Below, in pieces: positions 26,297-36,854 of a DNA stretch of 64,000 nucleotides. Under the pieces are notes generated by a model. The model saw nothing but the letters and a program-made list of their open reading frames with translations, made no database searches and was not told where the DNA came from. The position numbers and the translations under genes were made by a program. Positions within the stretch are counted from its first letter, which is position 1; every line of letters starts with the position of its first letter. This stretch comes from Gammaproteobacteria bacterium (GTDB taxonomy: Bacteria; Pseudomonadota; Gammaproteobacteria; Pseudomonadales; Porticoccaceae): NCBI GenBank assembly GCA_016708925.1, contig JADJET010000004.1, positions 9,740-73,739 on the forward strand, read 5' to 3'.

Positions 26297-28045
26297 TTGG
26301 CGACCATCGTACTGGGCCTCTCCGGCGCCCTCGGCCACGATCCCTCGGCCGCGCTTTATATTGACGGTCACCTGGTCGCGGCAGCGGAAGAAGAACGCTT
26401 TATCCGCGACAAGCACGCCAAAAACCGGATGCCCCTGGAGGCGGCGCGCTTCTGCCTGCGCCAGGCCGGCATCGCGCCGGGCGACGTCGATGTGGTGGCG
26501 GTGCCCTTTGCGCCGATTCCGCTCAGCTCGCCGGCGCGCTGGCACTTCGCGCGCCGCTACTGGTATGCGCCCGACCGGGCGCTGGACGCGCTGGTCAACG
26601 GCAACCGCCGCTATCGTCGCTATCGCAAACGCATCTTCGAACTGCTCCGCACCCTGGGCATCGATCCCGCGCGGATCGAATTCGAGCCGGTCGAACATCA
26701 TCTCGCCCACGCCAGCAGCGCCTACCACCTGAGCGGTTTCACCGGCAAGACCGCGATCCTGGGCGTGGACGGCAAGGGCGAATACGCCACCACGTTTTTT
26801 GGTTACGGCGAAAACGGGCGCATCCACAAGATCAAGGAGTTCTACGACCCCGACTCCCTGGGCGGGCTGTACGGCGCACTCACCGAGTACCTCGGTTTCG
26901 AGATGCTCGACGGCGAATACAAGGTCATGGGCATGGCGCCCTACGGCGATCCGACCCGCCACGATCTCGCGCGGCTGCTTCACTGCGACGGCAAGGAACT
27001 GCGCGTCAACACGCGCTACGTGAACACCGTGGGGCTGCGCCGCTACAAGGAGAACGGCCAGGGGTTTTACTTCAGCCCCCGCCTGATCGAATGGCTGGGG
27101 CCGCGCCGCCACGGCGACAGCGCCGACCAGCCCTATATCGACTACGCCGCCGCCATCCAGGCGCTGTACGAAGATGCCGTGCTCAAGCTCATGGATCACT
27201 ACCTGGGCGACATCCTGCGCGAGACCGGGCGGCTGGCGTTTGCCGGCGGCGGCGCGCTCAACGTCAAGCTGAACCAGAAGATCATCGCCCGCCCCGAAGT
27301 CCGCGAACTGTTCGTGCAGCCCGCCTCGGGGGATGCCGGCACCGCGGTGGGCGCCGCGTCCCATGCGCTGGTCAAGCGCGGCATTCAACCCGAACCGATG
27401 GAGCATGTCTTCCTTGGACCGAGCTTCACCACGGCAGAATGTCTGGCCGCCTGCGCCCGCCATCCCGGCCAGCCGGTCCATCAGGTCATCGACCGGATGC
27501 CGGAGCATGTTGCGCGGTTGCTCGCCAAAGGCCATCCGGTGGCCTGGTTCCAGGGCCGCATGGAGTTCGGCCCGCGCGCGCTCGGGGGCCGATCGATCCT
27601 CGGCTGCCCCAGCGTTGCGGGTGTCGCGGATCGCATCAATGAACAAATCAAGTTCCGCGAACGCTGGCGACCCTTTTGTCCCAGCATGCTTGACCGGGTC
27701 GCGCCCCAGATGTTCAAGGTGAACCACCCGGCGCCCTTCATGACCTTCACCTTCGCGGTCAACGAAGAGTGGAAAACCCGGGTGCCCGAGGTGGTGCACG
27801 CGGACGGCACCGCCCGCGCCCAGGCGCTGGAACGGCGCCACAACCCGCGCTATTACGCCCTGATGGAAGAACTCGAACGCCTCACCGGCAACGGCGTGGT
27901 GCTCAATACGTCGCTCAACCGCCGCGGCGAACCCATGGTGTGCTCGCCCGAGGACGCGCTCGCCATGTTCTTCGGCTCCGACCTCCAGTACCTGGCCATG
28001 GAAGACGTGCTGGTCACCAAGCCGGGAGGGGCGCCGGATGGCTGA
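26297..28045 (+). CDS. Carbamoyltransferase (NodU/CmcH family), LPS core
   Basis: This is an O-carbamoyltransferase that uses carbamoyl phosphate and ATP, 582 residues from a TTG start 3 bases after the previous stop. The N-terminal Kae1/TobZ-like part has LGLSGALGHDPSAAL, EEERFIRDKH, VEHHLAHASSAY with metal-binding His residues, DGKGEY and FAGGGALNVKLNQKI. The C-terminal part has WFQGRMEFGPRALGGRSIL and RWRPFCPSML. In Pseudomonas the equivalent gene (wapO) carbamoylates heptose II of the core; the gene order here points to the same job. It overlaps the next gene by 8 bases. Confidence 0.88.
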   Translation: MATIVLGLSGALGHDPSAALYIDGHLVAAAEEERFIRDKHAKNRMPLEAARFCLRQAGIAPGDVDVVAVPFAPIPLSSPARWHFARRYWYAPDRALDALVNGNRRYRRYRKRIFELLRTLGIDPARIEFEPVEHHLAHASSAYHLSGFTGKTAILGVDGKGEYATTFFGYGENGRIHKIKEFYDPDSLGGLYGALTEYLGFEMLDGEYKVMGMAPYGDPTRHDLARLLHCDGKELRVNTRYVNTVGLRRYKENGQGFYFSPRLIEWLGPRRHGDSADQPYIDYAAAIQALYEDAVLKLMDHYLGDILRETGRLAFAGGGALNVKLNQKIIARPEVRELFVQPASGDAGTAVGAASHALVKRGIQPEPMEHVFLGPSFTTAECLAACARHPGQPVHQVIDRMPEHVARLLAKGHPVAWFQGRMEFGPRALGGRSILGCPSVAGVADRINEQIKFRERWRPFCPSMLDRVAPQMFKVNHPAPFMTFTFAVNEEWKTRVPEVVHADGTARAQALERRHNPRYYALMEELERLTGNGVVLNTSLNRRGEPMVCSPEDALAMFFGSDLQYLAMEDVLVTKPGGAPDG

Positions 28046-28946
28046 GACGCCGCTGTTCAGCATCGTCATCCCCTGCTGGAACTACGGCCACTGGCTGACG
28101 CGCGCGGTGAACTCGGTACTGGCCCAGGATGGCGCCGACTGGGAACTGCTGGTGATCAACGACGGCTCCACCGACACCACGGACGCGGTGGCCGCCGAAC
28201 TGCTGCGCCAGCACGCGCCACGCCTGCGCTATCTGGCGCAGGCCAATCGCGGCGTGGCGGCGACCCGCAACCGCGGCATCGACGCAACCACCGGAAGCTA
28301 CCTGATTTTCCTCGACGCCGACGATGAGTTGGCGCCCGGTGCGCTCGGGGTCTACCGCGAACTGATCGGCCGCAATCCCGATGTCGATCTGCTGGCGGGC
28401 GCCTACCGTGCCATCACCGAAGATGGTCGCGAACGCATTCGCAGCGTCGGCGCCCTGACATCCTCGCGGCGGCAGCGCCTGCGCGATTATCTGTTCACCA
28501 AGAAGCTCAATTTCAGCAACAGCGCGGCCGCGTTCCGGCGTCAGGTGTTCGCGCAGCGGCGCTACCCGGAAACCCTGAGGTCGGTGGAGGACATCCCGGT
28601 GTTCGCCTATATCGCCGCCGCGCGGGAGATCGCGGTCACCCCCGCGCTGGTGGCCATCGCCCACCGCCACCGCGGTTCACTGCGCCACAACCTGGATAAC
28701 GCCAACGCGGCAAGCAAGATCTTGCTGGACGAGCTGTTCCGCCCCGGCGTGATGCCGGACTGGGCGCTGGCCTACCGGCCGCGCTACGAAATCCAGCGCT
28801 ATCTGTCGCTGTTTCGTACCTGCTATCTGGCCGGAGAAAATGCGCGCGCCCTGGAGTTTTACCATCGTGCCCTGCGCAGCAATCCGCTGCGGACCCTCAG
28901 CCGAGGGTCGTATCTGCGCAAGTACCTGAACCTGCGTCGGCGCTGA
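28038..28946 (+). CDS. Glycosyltransferase family 2
   Basis: This is a GT-A fold inverting glycosyltransferase of 302 residues. FSIVIPCWNYGHWLTRAVNSV begins the nucleotide-binding domain, VINDGSTD and FLDADDE (DxD metal site) follow, and SVEDIPVFAYIAA probably contains the catalytic base. There are no membrane helices. It is the last gene of the LPS core cluster and is translationally overlapped with the carbamoyltransferase, so an outer-core sugar transfer is the likely role. Donor and acceptor are not predictable. Confidence 0.87.
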   Translation: MAETPLFSIVIPCWNYGHWLTRAVNSVLAQDGADWELLVINDGSTDTTDAVAAELLRQHAPRLRYLAQANRGVAATRNRGIDATTGSYLIFLDADDELAPGALGVYRELIGRNPDVDLLAGAYRAITEDGRERIRSVGALTSSRRQRLRDYLFTKKLNFSNSAAAFRRQVFAQRRYPETLRSVEDIPVFAYIAAAREIAVTPALVAIAHRHRGSLRHNLDNANAASKILLDELFRPGVMPDWALAYRPRYEIQRYLSLFRTCYLAGENARALEFYHRALRSNPLRTLSRGSYLRKYLNLRRR

Positions 28947-29309
28947 CGGCCGTCGCCACCAGCGTCGCCGGGAGCGTACCGCCGGCCGCCGCATAACCGG
29001 CGCAGAGTATAGGAAGCATAAAGCGCCTATTCGGGCCGGGCTAGAGCGTTTTTGATTTTATGAGGACGGGAGGGTTCCGTTGCAGGAGTGGGTTGCCGGA
29101 TTTAAGGAGTTGTTGGCCAACTGAATGGGGGAGGGGGTCCAGTTAGTGGGGCGGTTCACAAGCCCGCCAAGCCGTACACGTTAGGGATGCTCTGATAATT
29201 CGATTCCATTCATGGTTCGACAAGCTCACCACGAACGGAATCAAAAGGTTACCGTTCATCCTGAGCTTGTCGAAGGATTTGTTCAGAGCATCCTTAGAAT
29301 GCAGCGCGG
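28947..29309. other. Intergenic stretch with one repeat element
   Basis: These 363 bases lie between the convergent LPS and polyamine clusters and contain no gene. The left part shows nothing clear. The right part holds an inverted-repeat element at 29181-29297. Confidence 0.7.
29181..29297. repeat. 117-bp element with terminal inverted repeats
   Basis: GGATGCTCTGA at 29185-29195 is exactly complementary to 29283-29293, with partial matching for several bases beyond. The interior holds a second imperfect palindrome around TTCGACAAGCTC and GAGCTTGTCGAA, a motif often seen in dispersed intergenic repeats of proteobacteria. There is no coding capacity. Confidence 0.7.
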
Positions 29310-29613
29310 TCAGTGCCCGCCCAGCAGCGCCCCGATATCGCCTTGATGGCCCACCACCAGACGCAGCCCGGCGGCTGCGGGCGGCGCGCAGGGCTGGGCG
29401 CCGTACTGGGTCAGCAGATTGGCGGCCCAGGGCAGCATGCCGGGCGAGGCGTAATAGCGCCGCTCGCCATCGGCTCCGTCGGCGGACAGCAGCGCCATGT
29501 CATCCGGCCCCGCGGCGGCGGCAAAGCAGAGATCGAACGCCATCTGCAGTTCGTTTTCGCGCTCGACGCGCTGGGCGCTGGGCGCGGGTCAGGGTGAAGG
29601 TGTGCCAGCTCAT
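29310..29613 (-). pseudogene. Small hypothetical protein, one frameshift
   Basis: From the ATG at 29613 the frame reads MSWHTFTLTRAQ. With one extra C removed in the GCGCCCAGCGCCC region (about 29572-29581) it continues as RVERENELQMAFDLCFAAAAG to the stop at 29310, giving about 100 residues. The early region would form a helix. I do not recognise a family. It lies about 90 bases downstream of nspC on the same strand and may be part of that transcript. Confidence 0.4.
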
Positions 29614-29699
29614 GGTCGGAGTCCGTTGCGGCGAGCGCCGATGGTGGCATTCGTTGTGCGCGCTGGCAATGCGGCGCTCAGCAGCTTTTTGAAAAGCCG

Positions 29700-30844
29700 T
29701 CAGGACAGGCGATCGCGAAAATCCCGGTAATCGAATTCGCGCACCAGCCGCAATGCGTCGGTGGTGGAATTCCATACCGCGATGGCGGGTAAAGGGATGC
29801 CGTTGAAGGTGTTGGTCTTGACCATGGTGTAGTGGGCCATGTCGGCGAACAGCAGGCGCTGGCCGATGCGCAGCGGCGCGGCAAAGGCGTAATCGCCGAT
29901 GACATCGCCGGCGAGACAGGTCTGTCCGCCCAGGCGGTAGCTGTGGGGCAGTTCGCCCGGCGCGGCCGCGCCGTAGATGCGTGGCCGGTAAGGCATTTCG
30001 ATCACGTCCGGCATATGGCAGGTGGCGGAGGTGTCGAGGATGGCGAGTTCCAGATCGTTGCGCTTGATGTCCAGCACTTCCGTCACCAGCACGCCGGTAT
30101 CGAGGGCCACGGCCTCGCCGGGCTCCAGGTAGACCGCGACGCCGTGGCGAGCGCGGAAGTCGCGGATCAGGGCGATCAGCGCGTCCACCTGATAATCGGC
30201 GCGGGTGATGTGATGGCCGCCGCCGAAATTCACCCATTCCATCTGCGCCAGCCAGGGCGCGAACTGTTCCTCGACGGCGGCCAGGGTGCGCGCCAGCGGC
30301 GGCAGATCCTGTTCGCACAGGGTATGGAAATGCAATCCGGAAATGCCGCTCAGATCGGCGCCGGCGAAGTCCTCTACCGGAATCCCGAGCCGCGAGCCGG
30401 GCGCGCAGGGATCGTACAGCGGCGTGGCGCCTTCGGAGTGGCGCGGGTTCACGCGCAGGCCAAAGCGCAAACCGGGCCGGGTCGTCTGGGCGGCCAGTGC
30501 GCGCGCACGGAAGCGCTGCCACTGGTGCATGGAGTTGAAGACGACGTGATCGGACAGCGCCACCACGGCGTCGAAATCCGCGTCACGATAGGCGGCGCAG
30601 AAGGTGTGCACCTCGCCGCCGAATTCCTCGCGTCCCAGGCGCGCCTCGAACAGGCCGCTGGCGCAGGTGCCGGCGAGGTAGCGGCGCACCAGCGGCGCCA
30701 GGCTGAACATCGAAAAGGCCTTGAGCGCGAGCAGCACCTTGGCGCCGCTTTCGGTTTGCACGCGTTGCAGCAGCTTGAGATTGTCCTCGAGCGCGGACTC
30801 GTCCACCACGAAACAGGGCGAGGGGACGCGCGTCGCGCCGAAAT

Positions 30845-30866
<22 letters not shown>
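29700..30866 (-). CDS. nspC: Carboxynorspermidine/carboxyspermidine decarboxylase
   Basis: This is a PLP-dependent alanine-racemase-fold decarboxylase that releases CO2 from carboxy(nor)spermidine to give spermidine or norspermidine. The GTG at 30866 gives 388 residues and overlaps the end of the preceding gene by 22 bases. The PLP lysine lies in LLALKAFSMF near residue 40. HFHTLCE, WVNFGGGHHIT, EPGEAVALDTG and the partner-site segment ending in LDTSATCHMPDV are family hallmarks. Co-occurrence with the carboxynorspermidine synthase and speA defines the carboxyspermidine route. Confidence 0.93.
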
Positions 30867-32023
<1,157 letters not shown>

Positions 32024-32037
32024 GGGATAGTCCTCGC

Positions 32038-33966
32038 TTAACGCTCGAAGTAGGTGTAGCCGCGCAAACCGGTGGCGTACAGCTCCACCAGTTGCTGGCG
32101 CTCGGTCGCGCTGATGTGTCCGGCGCGCACGCCCTGTTCCGCGCTGTTGCGGAATTTCTGCAGCAGCGTCTGGGGGTGATATTCGACGTAACTCAGCACG
32201 TCGGCGACGCTGTCGCCTTCGACTTCCTTGACGTAATCGAAACTGCCGTCGGCATTGATGCGCACACTGACTACATGGGTGTCGCCGAGCAGATTGTGCA
32301 GATCGCCGAGGGTTTCCTGATAGGCCCCGACCAGGAACGCACCCAGGTAATACTCCTTGCCCTCGATGAGCGGATGCACCGGCAGCGTGTTGTTGAGCGT
32401 GCCGTCCCAGGCGAAGCGGTCGATCTTGCCGTCGCAGTCGCAGGTGATGTCGGCCAGGATCGCCTGGCGCGTGGGCAGTTCGTCGAGGCGGTGAATCGGC
32501 ATGATCGGGAACACTTGGTCGATGGCCCAGATATCCGGCAGCGACTGGAATACGCTGAAGTTGCCGTAATAGATGTCGGCGAGCGCTTCTTCCAGTCCGG
32601 CCAGTTCCGGATATTCATCTTCGTTGCCGATGATGACGCTTTTAATACGCTGAAGAATTTCCAGGGTGACGTTTTCGGCGAGTGCGCGCGAACGCAGGCT
32701 GATCTGGCCGCGCCGGAACAGGTCGCGAATTTCGTCGCGATAAAAGAGTGCATCGTTGTAGCACTCTTGCGCGCGTTCAAAAGTAATCGACTTCAGCACT
32801 TCCCATAGATTGTGGACATTCTCGTGCTCGGATTCCGGCACTTGCTCGGGCAGTGCGTGAGCCTCGAAGCGGGTGACATCGAGAATGTTGAACAGCAGTA
32901 CCGAACCGTAGGCGACCAGCGCGCGCCCGGACTCGGTGACGATGGTCGGATGCGGGATGTCGTGGGGATCCAGAATGCTCATCACCACTTCGATGATATC
33001 GAGGCAGTACTCCTCCATCGAGTAGTTCATGCTGTGGGTATGGCTGGAGCGGCTGCCCTCGTAGTCCACCGCGAGCCCGCCGCCGAGGTCGAGATTGCCC
33101 AACGGCGCGCCTTCGCGCACCAGATCGACGTAGTAGCGGCAGGCTTCCATGACGCCGGTGCGGATATCGCGGATGTTGGGAATCTGCGAGCCCAGATGCA
33201 CATGCAGCATTTCCATGCAGTCGAGCATGGCATGCGCCTTGAGGGTGTCCACCAGATCGATCAACTGCATCGAGGTCAGGCCGAAGATGCTGCGGTCGCC
33301 GCTGGTGGCGTTCCAGTGGCCACTGACCCGGGACGACAGTTTGACGCGCGCACCGATGCGCGGGCGAATCCCGGCGGCCTTGCTGCACTGGATCAGCAGC
33401 GGCAGTTCGGCGGGTGTTTCCACCACGAAAAAAATCCGGTAGCCGAGTTTTTGCGCCATCAGTCCGAGGTTGATGAACTCTTCATCCTTGTAACCATTGC
33501 AGACGATATAGCCGTTCATCGCATCCAGCGTGGCGAGCGCGATCAGCAGCTCGGCCTTGCTGCCCGCTTCCAGGCCGTGGCCGAAACGGGCGCCGAAACT
33601 GGCCACCTCTTCGATGATCTGCGACTGCTGGTTGACCTTGATGGGAAACACGCCGCGGTAGCGGCCACGGTAGCCCGACTGCGCAATGGCGCGGGCGAAG
33701 CTCTCGTTGATCTGGGCGATCTGGGCGTCGAGCAGATTCTCGATGCGCAGCAACACCGGCATGGGCAGGCCGCGTTCGCTCAGACCGTCGACGATATCGA
33801 GCAGGTTGATGGTGCCGCGCCCGCCGCCGGTGTCCGCGGTGACCTGTACCAGGCCGTCCGCGGATACCTGAAAATGTCCGGCGCCCCAGTATTCGATGCC
33901 GTACAGATCGGTCGCGCGGGCCGCGTTCCATTCGACGTCATGGTTCTGATGGGAGATACGATTCAC
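32038..33966 (-). CDS. speA: Biosynthetic arginine decarboxylase
   Basis: SpeA converts arginine to agmatine, the first step from arginine to putrescine, using PLP. It has 642 residues, the normal size. The PLP lysine lies in YRGVFPIKVNQQSQIIEEV near residue 105. EAGSKAELLIALA, LHVHLGSQIPNIRDI, DLGGGLAVDYEGSRS and VTESGRALVAYG follow. It is the first gene of the polyamine operon. Agmatine must then be turned into putrescine by enzymes not in this window. Confidence 0.96.
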   Translation of the reverse strand: MNRISHQNHDVEWNAARATDLYGIEYWGAGHFQVSADGLVQVTADTGGGRGTINLLDIVDGLSERGLPMPVLLRIENLLDAQIAQINESFARAIAQSGYRGRYRGVFPIKVNQQSQIIEEVASFGARFGHGLEAGSKAELLIALATLDAMNGYIVCNGYKDEEFINLGLMAQKLGYRIFFVVETPAELPLLIQCSKAAGIRPRIGARVKLSSRVSGHWNATSGDRSIFGLTSMQLIDLVDTLKAHAMLDCMEMLHVHLGSQIPNIRDIRTGVMEACRYYVDLVREGAPLGNLDLGGGLAVDYEGSRSSHTHSMNYSMEEYCLDIIEVVMSILDPHDIPHPTIVTESGRALVAYGSVLLFNILDVTRFEAHALPEQVPESEHENVHNLWEVLKSITFERAQECYNDALFYRDEIRDLFRRGQISLRSRALAENVTLEILQRIKSVIIGNEDEYPELAGLEEALADIYYGNFSVFQSLPDIWAIDQVFPIMPIHRLDELPTRQAILADITCDCDGKIDRFAWDGTLNNTLPVHPLIEGKEYYLGAFLVGAYQETLGDLHNLLGDTHVVSVRINADGSFDYVKEVEGDSVADVLSYVEYHPQTLLQKFRNSAEQGVRAGHISATERQQLVELYATGLRGYTYFER

Positions 33967-34079
33967 GGCTGTCTCCCGACGGGAAAACGGGCGCGAATAG
34001 TGCGGTTAAAGCCCAGTGATTTCAAGCGTATATATGTGACACGCGCATCATCGAAAACGCGCGCGGCGGCGCTGGCCCG

Positions 34080-35372
34080 TCACTGGAACGGATGCCGCAA
34101 AATGATGGTTTCCACCCGGTCCGGTCCGGTCGAAATGATGTCGATCGGCACCCCGGTGACTGCTTCGATACGCGCAATGTACTCGCGTGCCGTCGTGGGT
34201 AATTGTGCCAGAGAGGTCGCGCCCGAGGTCGAATCGCTCCAGCCCGGCAGCGTCTCGTAGACCGGCACGATGCCGGCGTAGTCGTCGGCGTGGGACGGCG
34301 ATTCGATTTCCGCGCCGGCGGCGTCGCGATAACCCACGCAGATTTTCACTTCGGTCAGGCCGTCCAGTACATCGAGTTTGGTCAGGCACAGCCCGGAAAT
34401 ACTGTTGATGCGGGCCGCGGTGCGCAGGGCGACGGCGTCGAACCAGCCGCAGCGGCGCGGCCGGCCCGTGGTGGAGCCGAACTCGTTGCCGCGTGCCGAC
34501 AGATGTTTGCCCACCGCGCAGAACAGCTCGGTAGGGAACGGCCCGGACCCGACCCTGGTGGTATAGGCCTTGGTGATGCCGAGTACATAGTCGAGATAGA
34601 GTGGACCGAAACCACTGCCGGTGGCGGTGCCGCCGGCAGTGGTGTTCGAGGAAGTCACGAACGGGTAAGTGCCGTGATCGATATCCAGCAGCGAACCCTG
34701 GGCGCCTTCGAACAGGATGTTTGCGCCGGCGAGGCGCGTGCGGTGCAGGCTGCTGGTGACATCGGCGAGCAGGGGGCGCAACTGCTCGGCCCAGATTTCC
34801 GCCTGGACGAGGATGGCGCTCGCATCGCATTCCGCCACGTTGTAATAGCGGCTCAGCATGAAATTGTGAAAGTCGATGAGCTCGCGCAGGCGTTCGGCGA
34901 ACACCGGGCCCTTGAACAGATCGCCCAGGCGCAGGCCGCGCCGCGCCACCTTGTCTTCGTAGGCGGGGCCGATGCCGCGCCCGGTGGTGCCGATGCGCGC
35001 CGCGCCGCGCGCCAGTTCGCGGGCGAGGTCGAGCGCCACATGGCAGGGCAGGATCAGCGGACAGGCCGGCGACAGCTTGAGGCGTTCACGCACGGGGACG
35101 CCGCGCGCCTCCAGTTCGCCCATTTCCTTGAGCAGGGCGTCGGGTGCGAGCACCACGCCGTTGCCGATCAGGCAGCTCACCCCGGCGCGCAGAATCCCCG
35201 ACGGGATCAGGTGCAGCACGGTCTTGGCGCCATCGATCACCAGCGTGTGGCCGGCGTTGTGGCCGCCCTGGAAGCGCACCACCACTTTGGCTTCATCGGT
35301 GAGCAGATCGACGATCTTGCCCTTGCCTTCGTCACCCCACTGGGTGCCAAGTACCACGACGTTCTTGCCCAT
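34080..35372 (-). CDS. purA: Adenylosuccinate synthetase
   Basis: PurA joins IMP and aspartate with GTP hydrolysis to make adenylosuccinate, the first committed step to AMP. It has 430 residues and is cytoplasmic. GTQWGDEGKGKIVDLLT near the N-terminus holds the catalytic Asp and phosphate-binding loop. GGHNAGHTLV, GTTGRGIGPAYEDKVAR and FEGAQGSLLDIDHGTYPFVTSS are canonical. It follows hisZ by 12 bases, as in many gammaproteobacteria. Confidence 0.97.
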   Translation of the reverse strand: MGKNVVVLGTQWGDEGKGKIVDLLTDEAKVVVRFQGGHNAGHTLVIDGAKTVLHLIPSGILRAGVSCLIGNGVVLAPDALLKEMGELEARGVPVRERLKLSPACPLILPCHVALDLARELARGAARIGTTGRGIGPAYEDKVARRGLRLGDLFKGPVFAERLRELIDFHNFMLSRYYNVAECDASAILVQAEIWAEQLRPLLADVTSSLHRTRLAGANILFEGAQGSLLDIDHGTYPFVTSSNTTAGGTATGSGFGPLYLDYVLGITKAYTTRVGSGPFPTELFCAVGKHLSARGNEFGSTTGRPRRCGWFDAVALRTAARINSISGLCLTKLDVLDGLTEVKICVGYRDAAGAEIESPSHADDYAGIVPVYETLPGWSDSTSGATSLAQLPTTAREYIARIEAVTGVPIDIISTGPDRVETIILRHPFQ

Positions 35373-35384
35373 GATGTCCTTCAG

Positions 35385-36611
35385 TCAGTCCGGCTGAGTC
35401 TGCGTGTGCGCAGGTGCTATCTGAAAAGTTCCATCGCGCCAGATCAGGACGCGATCGCAATGAAGTTCGGCCAGGTCTGGCACCTGACCGGGAAACCCGC
35501 ATATCACCCGTTCACCATCCGCCCGCAGACGGGCTACCGCGGCGGCCAGCTCCGGTGCGGCAGCGCCTGTCACCGAGACTTCTGCCGCGGCAAAAATGCC
35601 GGGCGCAACCGGCGCGGCGGGCGCCACCAGATCGCACAGAAAGCCCAGGTCGATGCCAAAACCGGTCGCCGGGCGGGCGCGTCCGAACTGGGCGCCCACA
35701 TGGTCGTAGCGGCCACCGTGACCCACCGCTGCCGGCGTACCCGCCGTATAGGCCGCGAACACGATGCCGGTGTGGTAGTGGTAGCCGCGCAGCTCGCCCA
35801 GATCCAGGAACAGTGTGAGATCAGGGCGCTGTTCCTGCAGCGCGCGCACCACCTGACGCAGTTCGTCGAGCGCCTGTTGCACGGCGGCGGGTGCGCCCGC
35901 CAGGTCATCGACCGCGCGTTGCAGCACCCCGGCGTCGCCGCACAGACCGGGCAGCGCCGTCAGCATGCGCGCCAGATCCGGGTCGTCGACATGAGCGGCG
36001 ACCCAGGCCGGGAGCGTTGCGTCCTTTTGCTGCAACAGTTCGAACAGCTCGCGCTTGCGGGCCGGTTCGATGGTCAGTAGTTCCTCCAGACCGCGGTAGA
36101 TCCCCACATGGCCCAGATCCAGATGCAGCGCATCGAGGCCGGCGCAGGTCAGGGTTTCCGTGAGCAGGGCGATCACTTCCAGATCCGCTTCCAGTCCGGA
36201 CTCTCCGAACAGTTCGACGCCGATCTGAATGGGGGAGCGCGATTCGAGTGGGCTGCGCGGGCGCGTGTAGAGAACCTGGCCCGCATAGCACAGGCGCGTC
36301 GGATATTCGCGGCGCAGGCTGTGGGCATCCATGCGCGCCACCTGGGGCGTGATGTCGGCGCGCACGCCCATCATGCGACCGCTCAACTGGTCGGTAATCT
36401 TGAACGTGATCAGATCCAGGTCCGATCCGGAGCCGCTGAACAATGACGCGGTGAATTCCGCGAGCGGCGGAATCACCAGGTCATAACCCCAGGTGTGATA
36501 CAGGTCGAGCAAACGGCGCCGCAGCCGCTCTACCTTGAGGGCGCGGTCCGGGAGGATGTCTTCGATCCCGTCGGGCAGCAGCCAGCGATCAGTGGAATCC
36601 ATGGTTGTCAC
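35385..36611 (-). CDS. hisZ: ATP phosphoribosyltransferase regulatory subunit HisZ
   Basis: HisZ is a catalytically inactive paralogue of histidyl-tRNA synthetase that partners the short HisG to regulate the first step of histidine synthesis. It has 408 residues from the ATG at 36611; a second ATG four codons later is equally plausible. LLPDGIEDILPDRALKVERLRRRLLDLYHTWGYDLVIPPLAEF, quoted here only by its character as a class II synthetase N-terminus, is followed by RADITPQVARMDAH and LRGYHYHTGIVFAAY. The lack of a C-terminal anticodon-binding domain separates it from HisS. The hflC-hisZ-purA order supports the call. Confidence 0.93.
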   Translation of the reverse strand: MTTMDSTDRWLLPDGIEDILPDRALKVERLRRRLLDLYHTWGYDLVIPPLAEFTASLFSGSGSDLDLITFKITDQLSGRMMGVRADITPQVARMDAHSLRREYPTRLCYAGQVLYTRPRSPLESRSPIQIGVELFGESGLEADLEVIALLTETLTCAGLDALHLDLGHVGIYRGLEELLTIEPARKRELFELLQQKDATLPAWVAAHVDDPDLARMLTALPGLCGDAGVLQRAVDDLAGAPAAVQQALDELRQVVRALQEQRPDLTLFLDLGELRGYHYHTGIVFAAYTAGTPAAVGHGGRYDHVGAQFGRARPATGFGIDLGFLCDLVAPAAPVAPGIFAAAEVSVTGAAAPELAAAVARLRADGERVICGFPGQVPDLAELHCDRVLIWRDGTFQIAPAHTQTQPD

Positions 36612-36784
36612 CGTCAGATCAGGTCCGGGCCGAGGCGTACGCGGGTCACTGCGCCGGGGATGGCTGGACGGTGGCGAATCGCAAGGCGCCCGCGATCCCC
36701 GGTATCAGGCGCGAGGCCTGTGACAGTTCGCGCCACGTCATGTTAACTGCGCTCCGCAACGGTTTCCGGTCACGGGCAGCCGGC

Positions 36785-36809
36785 AAAAAAAAACCGGGCT
36801 GCCCCGGTT
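36785..36809 (-). terminator. Intrinsic terminator after hflC
   Basis: On the minus strand AACCGGG and CCCGGTT form a 7-bp stem around a GCAG loop, followed directly by a run of T (36785-36793 read in reverse). It lies about 45 bases past the hflC stop and should end the tsaE-to-hflC transcript before hisZ. Confidence 0.85.
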
Positions 36810-36854
36810 GCGGGATGCTAGCACTTCCGGTCGGATCATGTCGCCCGCGCCGCC

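Noticed and set aside
24791..28069. A 1092-codon open frame on the minus strand
   Set aside because: It is antisense to the WapQ-like and carbamoyltransferase genes and shows no recognisable domain.
36612..36784. DUF2065 (YjeT-like) gene expected between hflC and hisZ
   Set aside because: Only a 31-codon frame from the ATG near 36738 is present, without the family's membrane segments.
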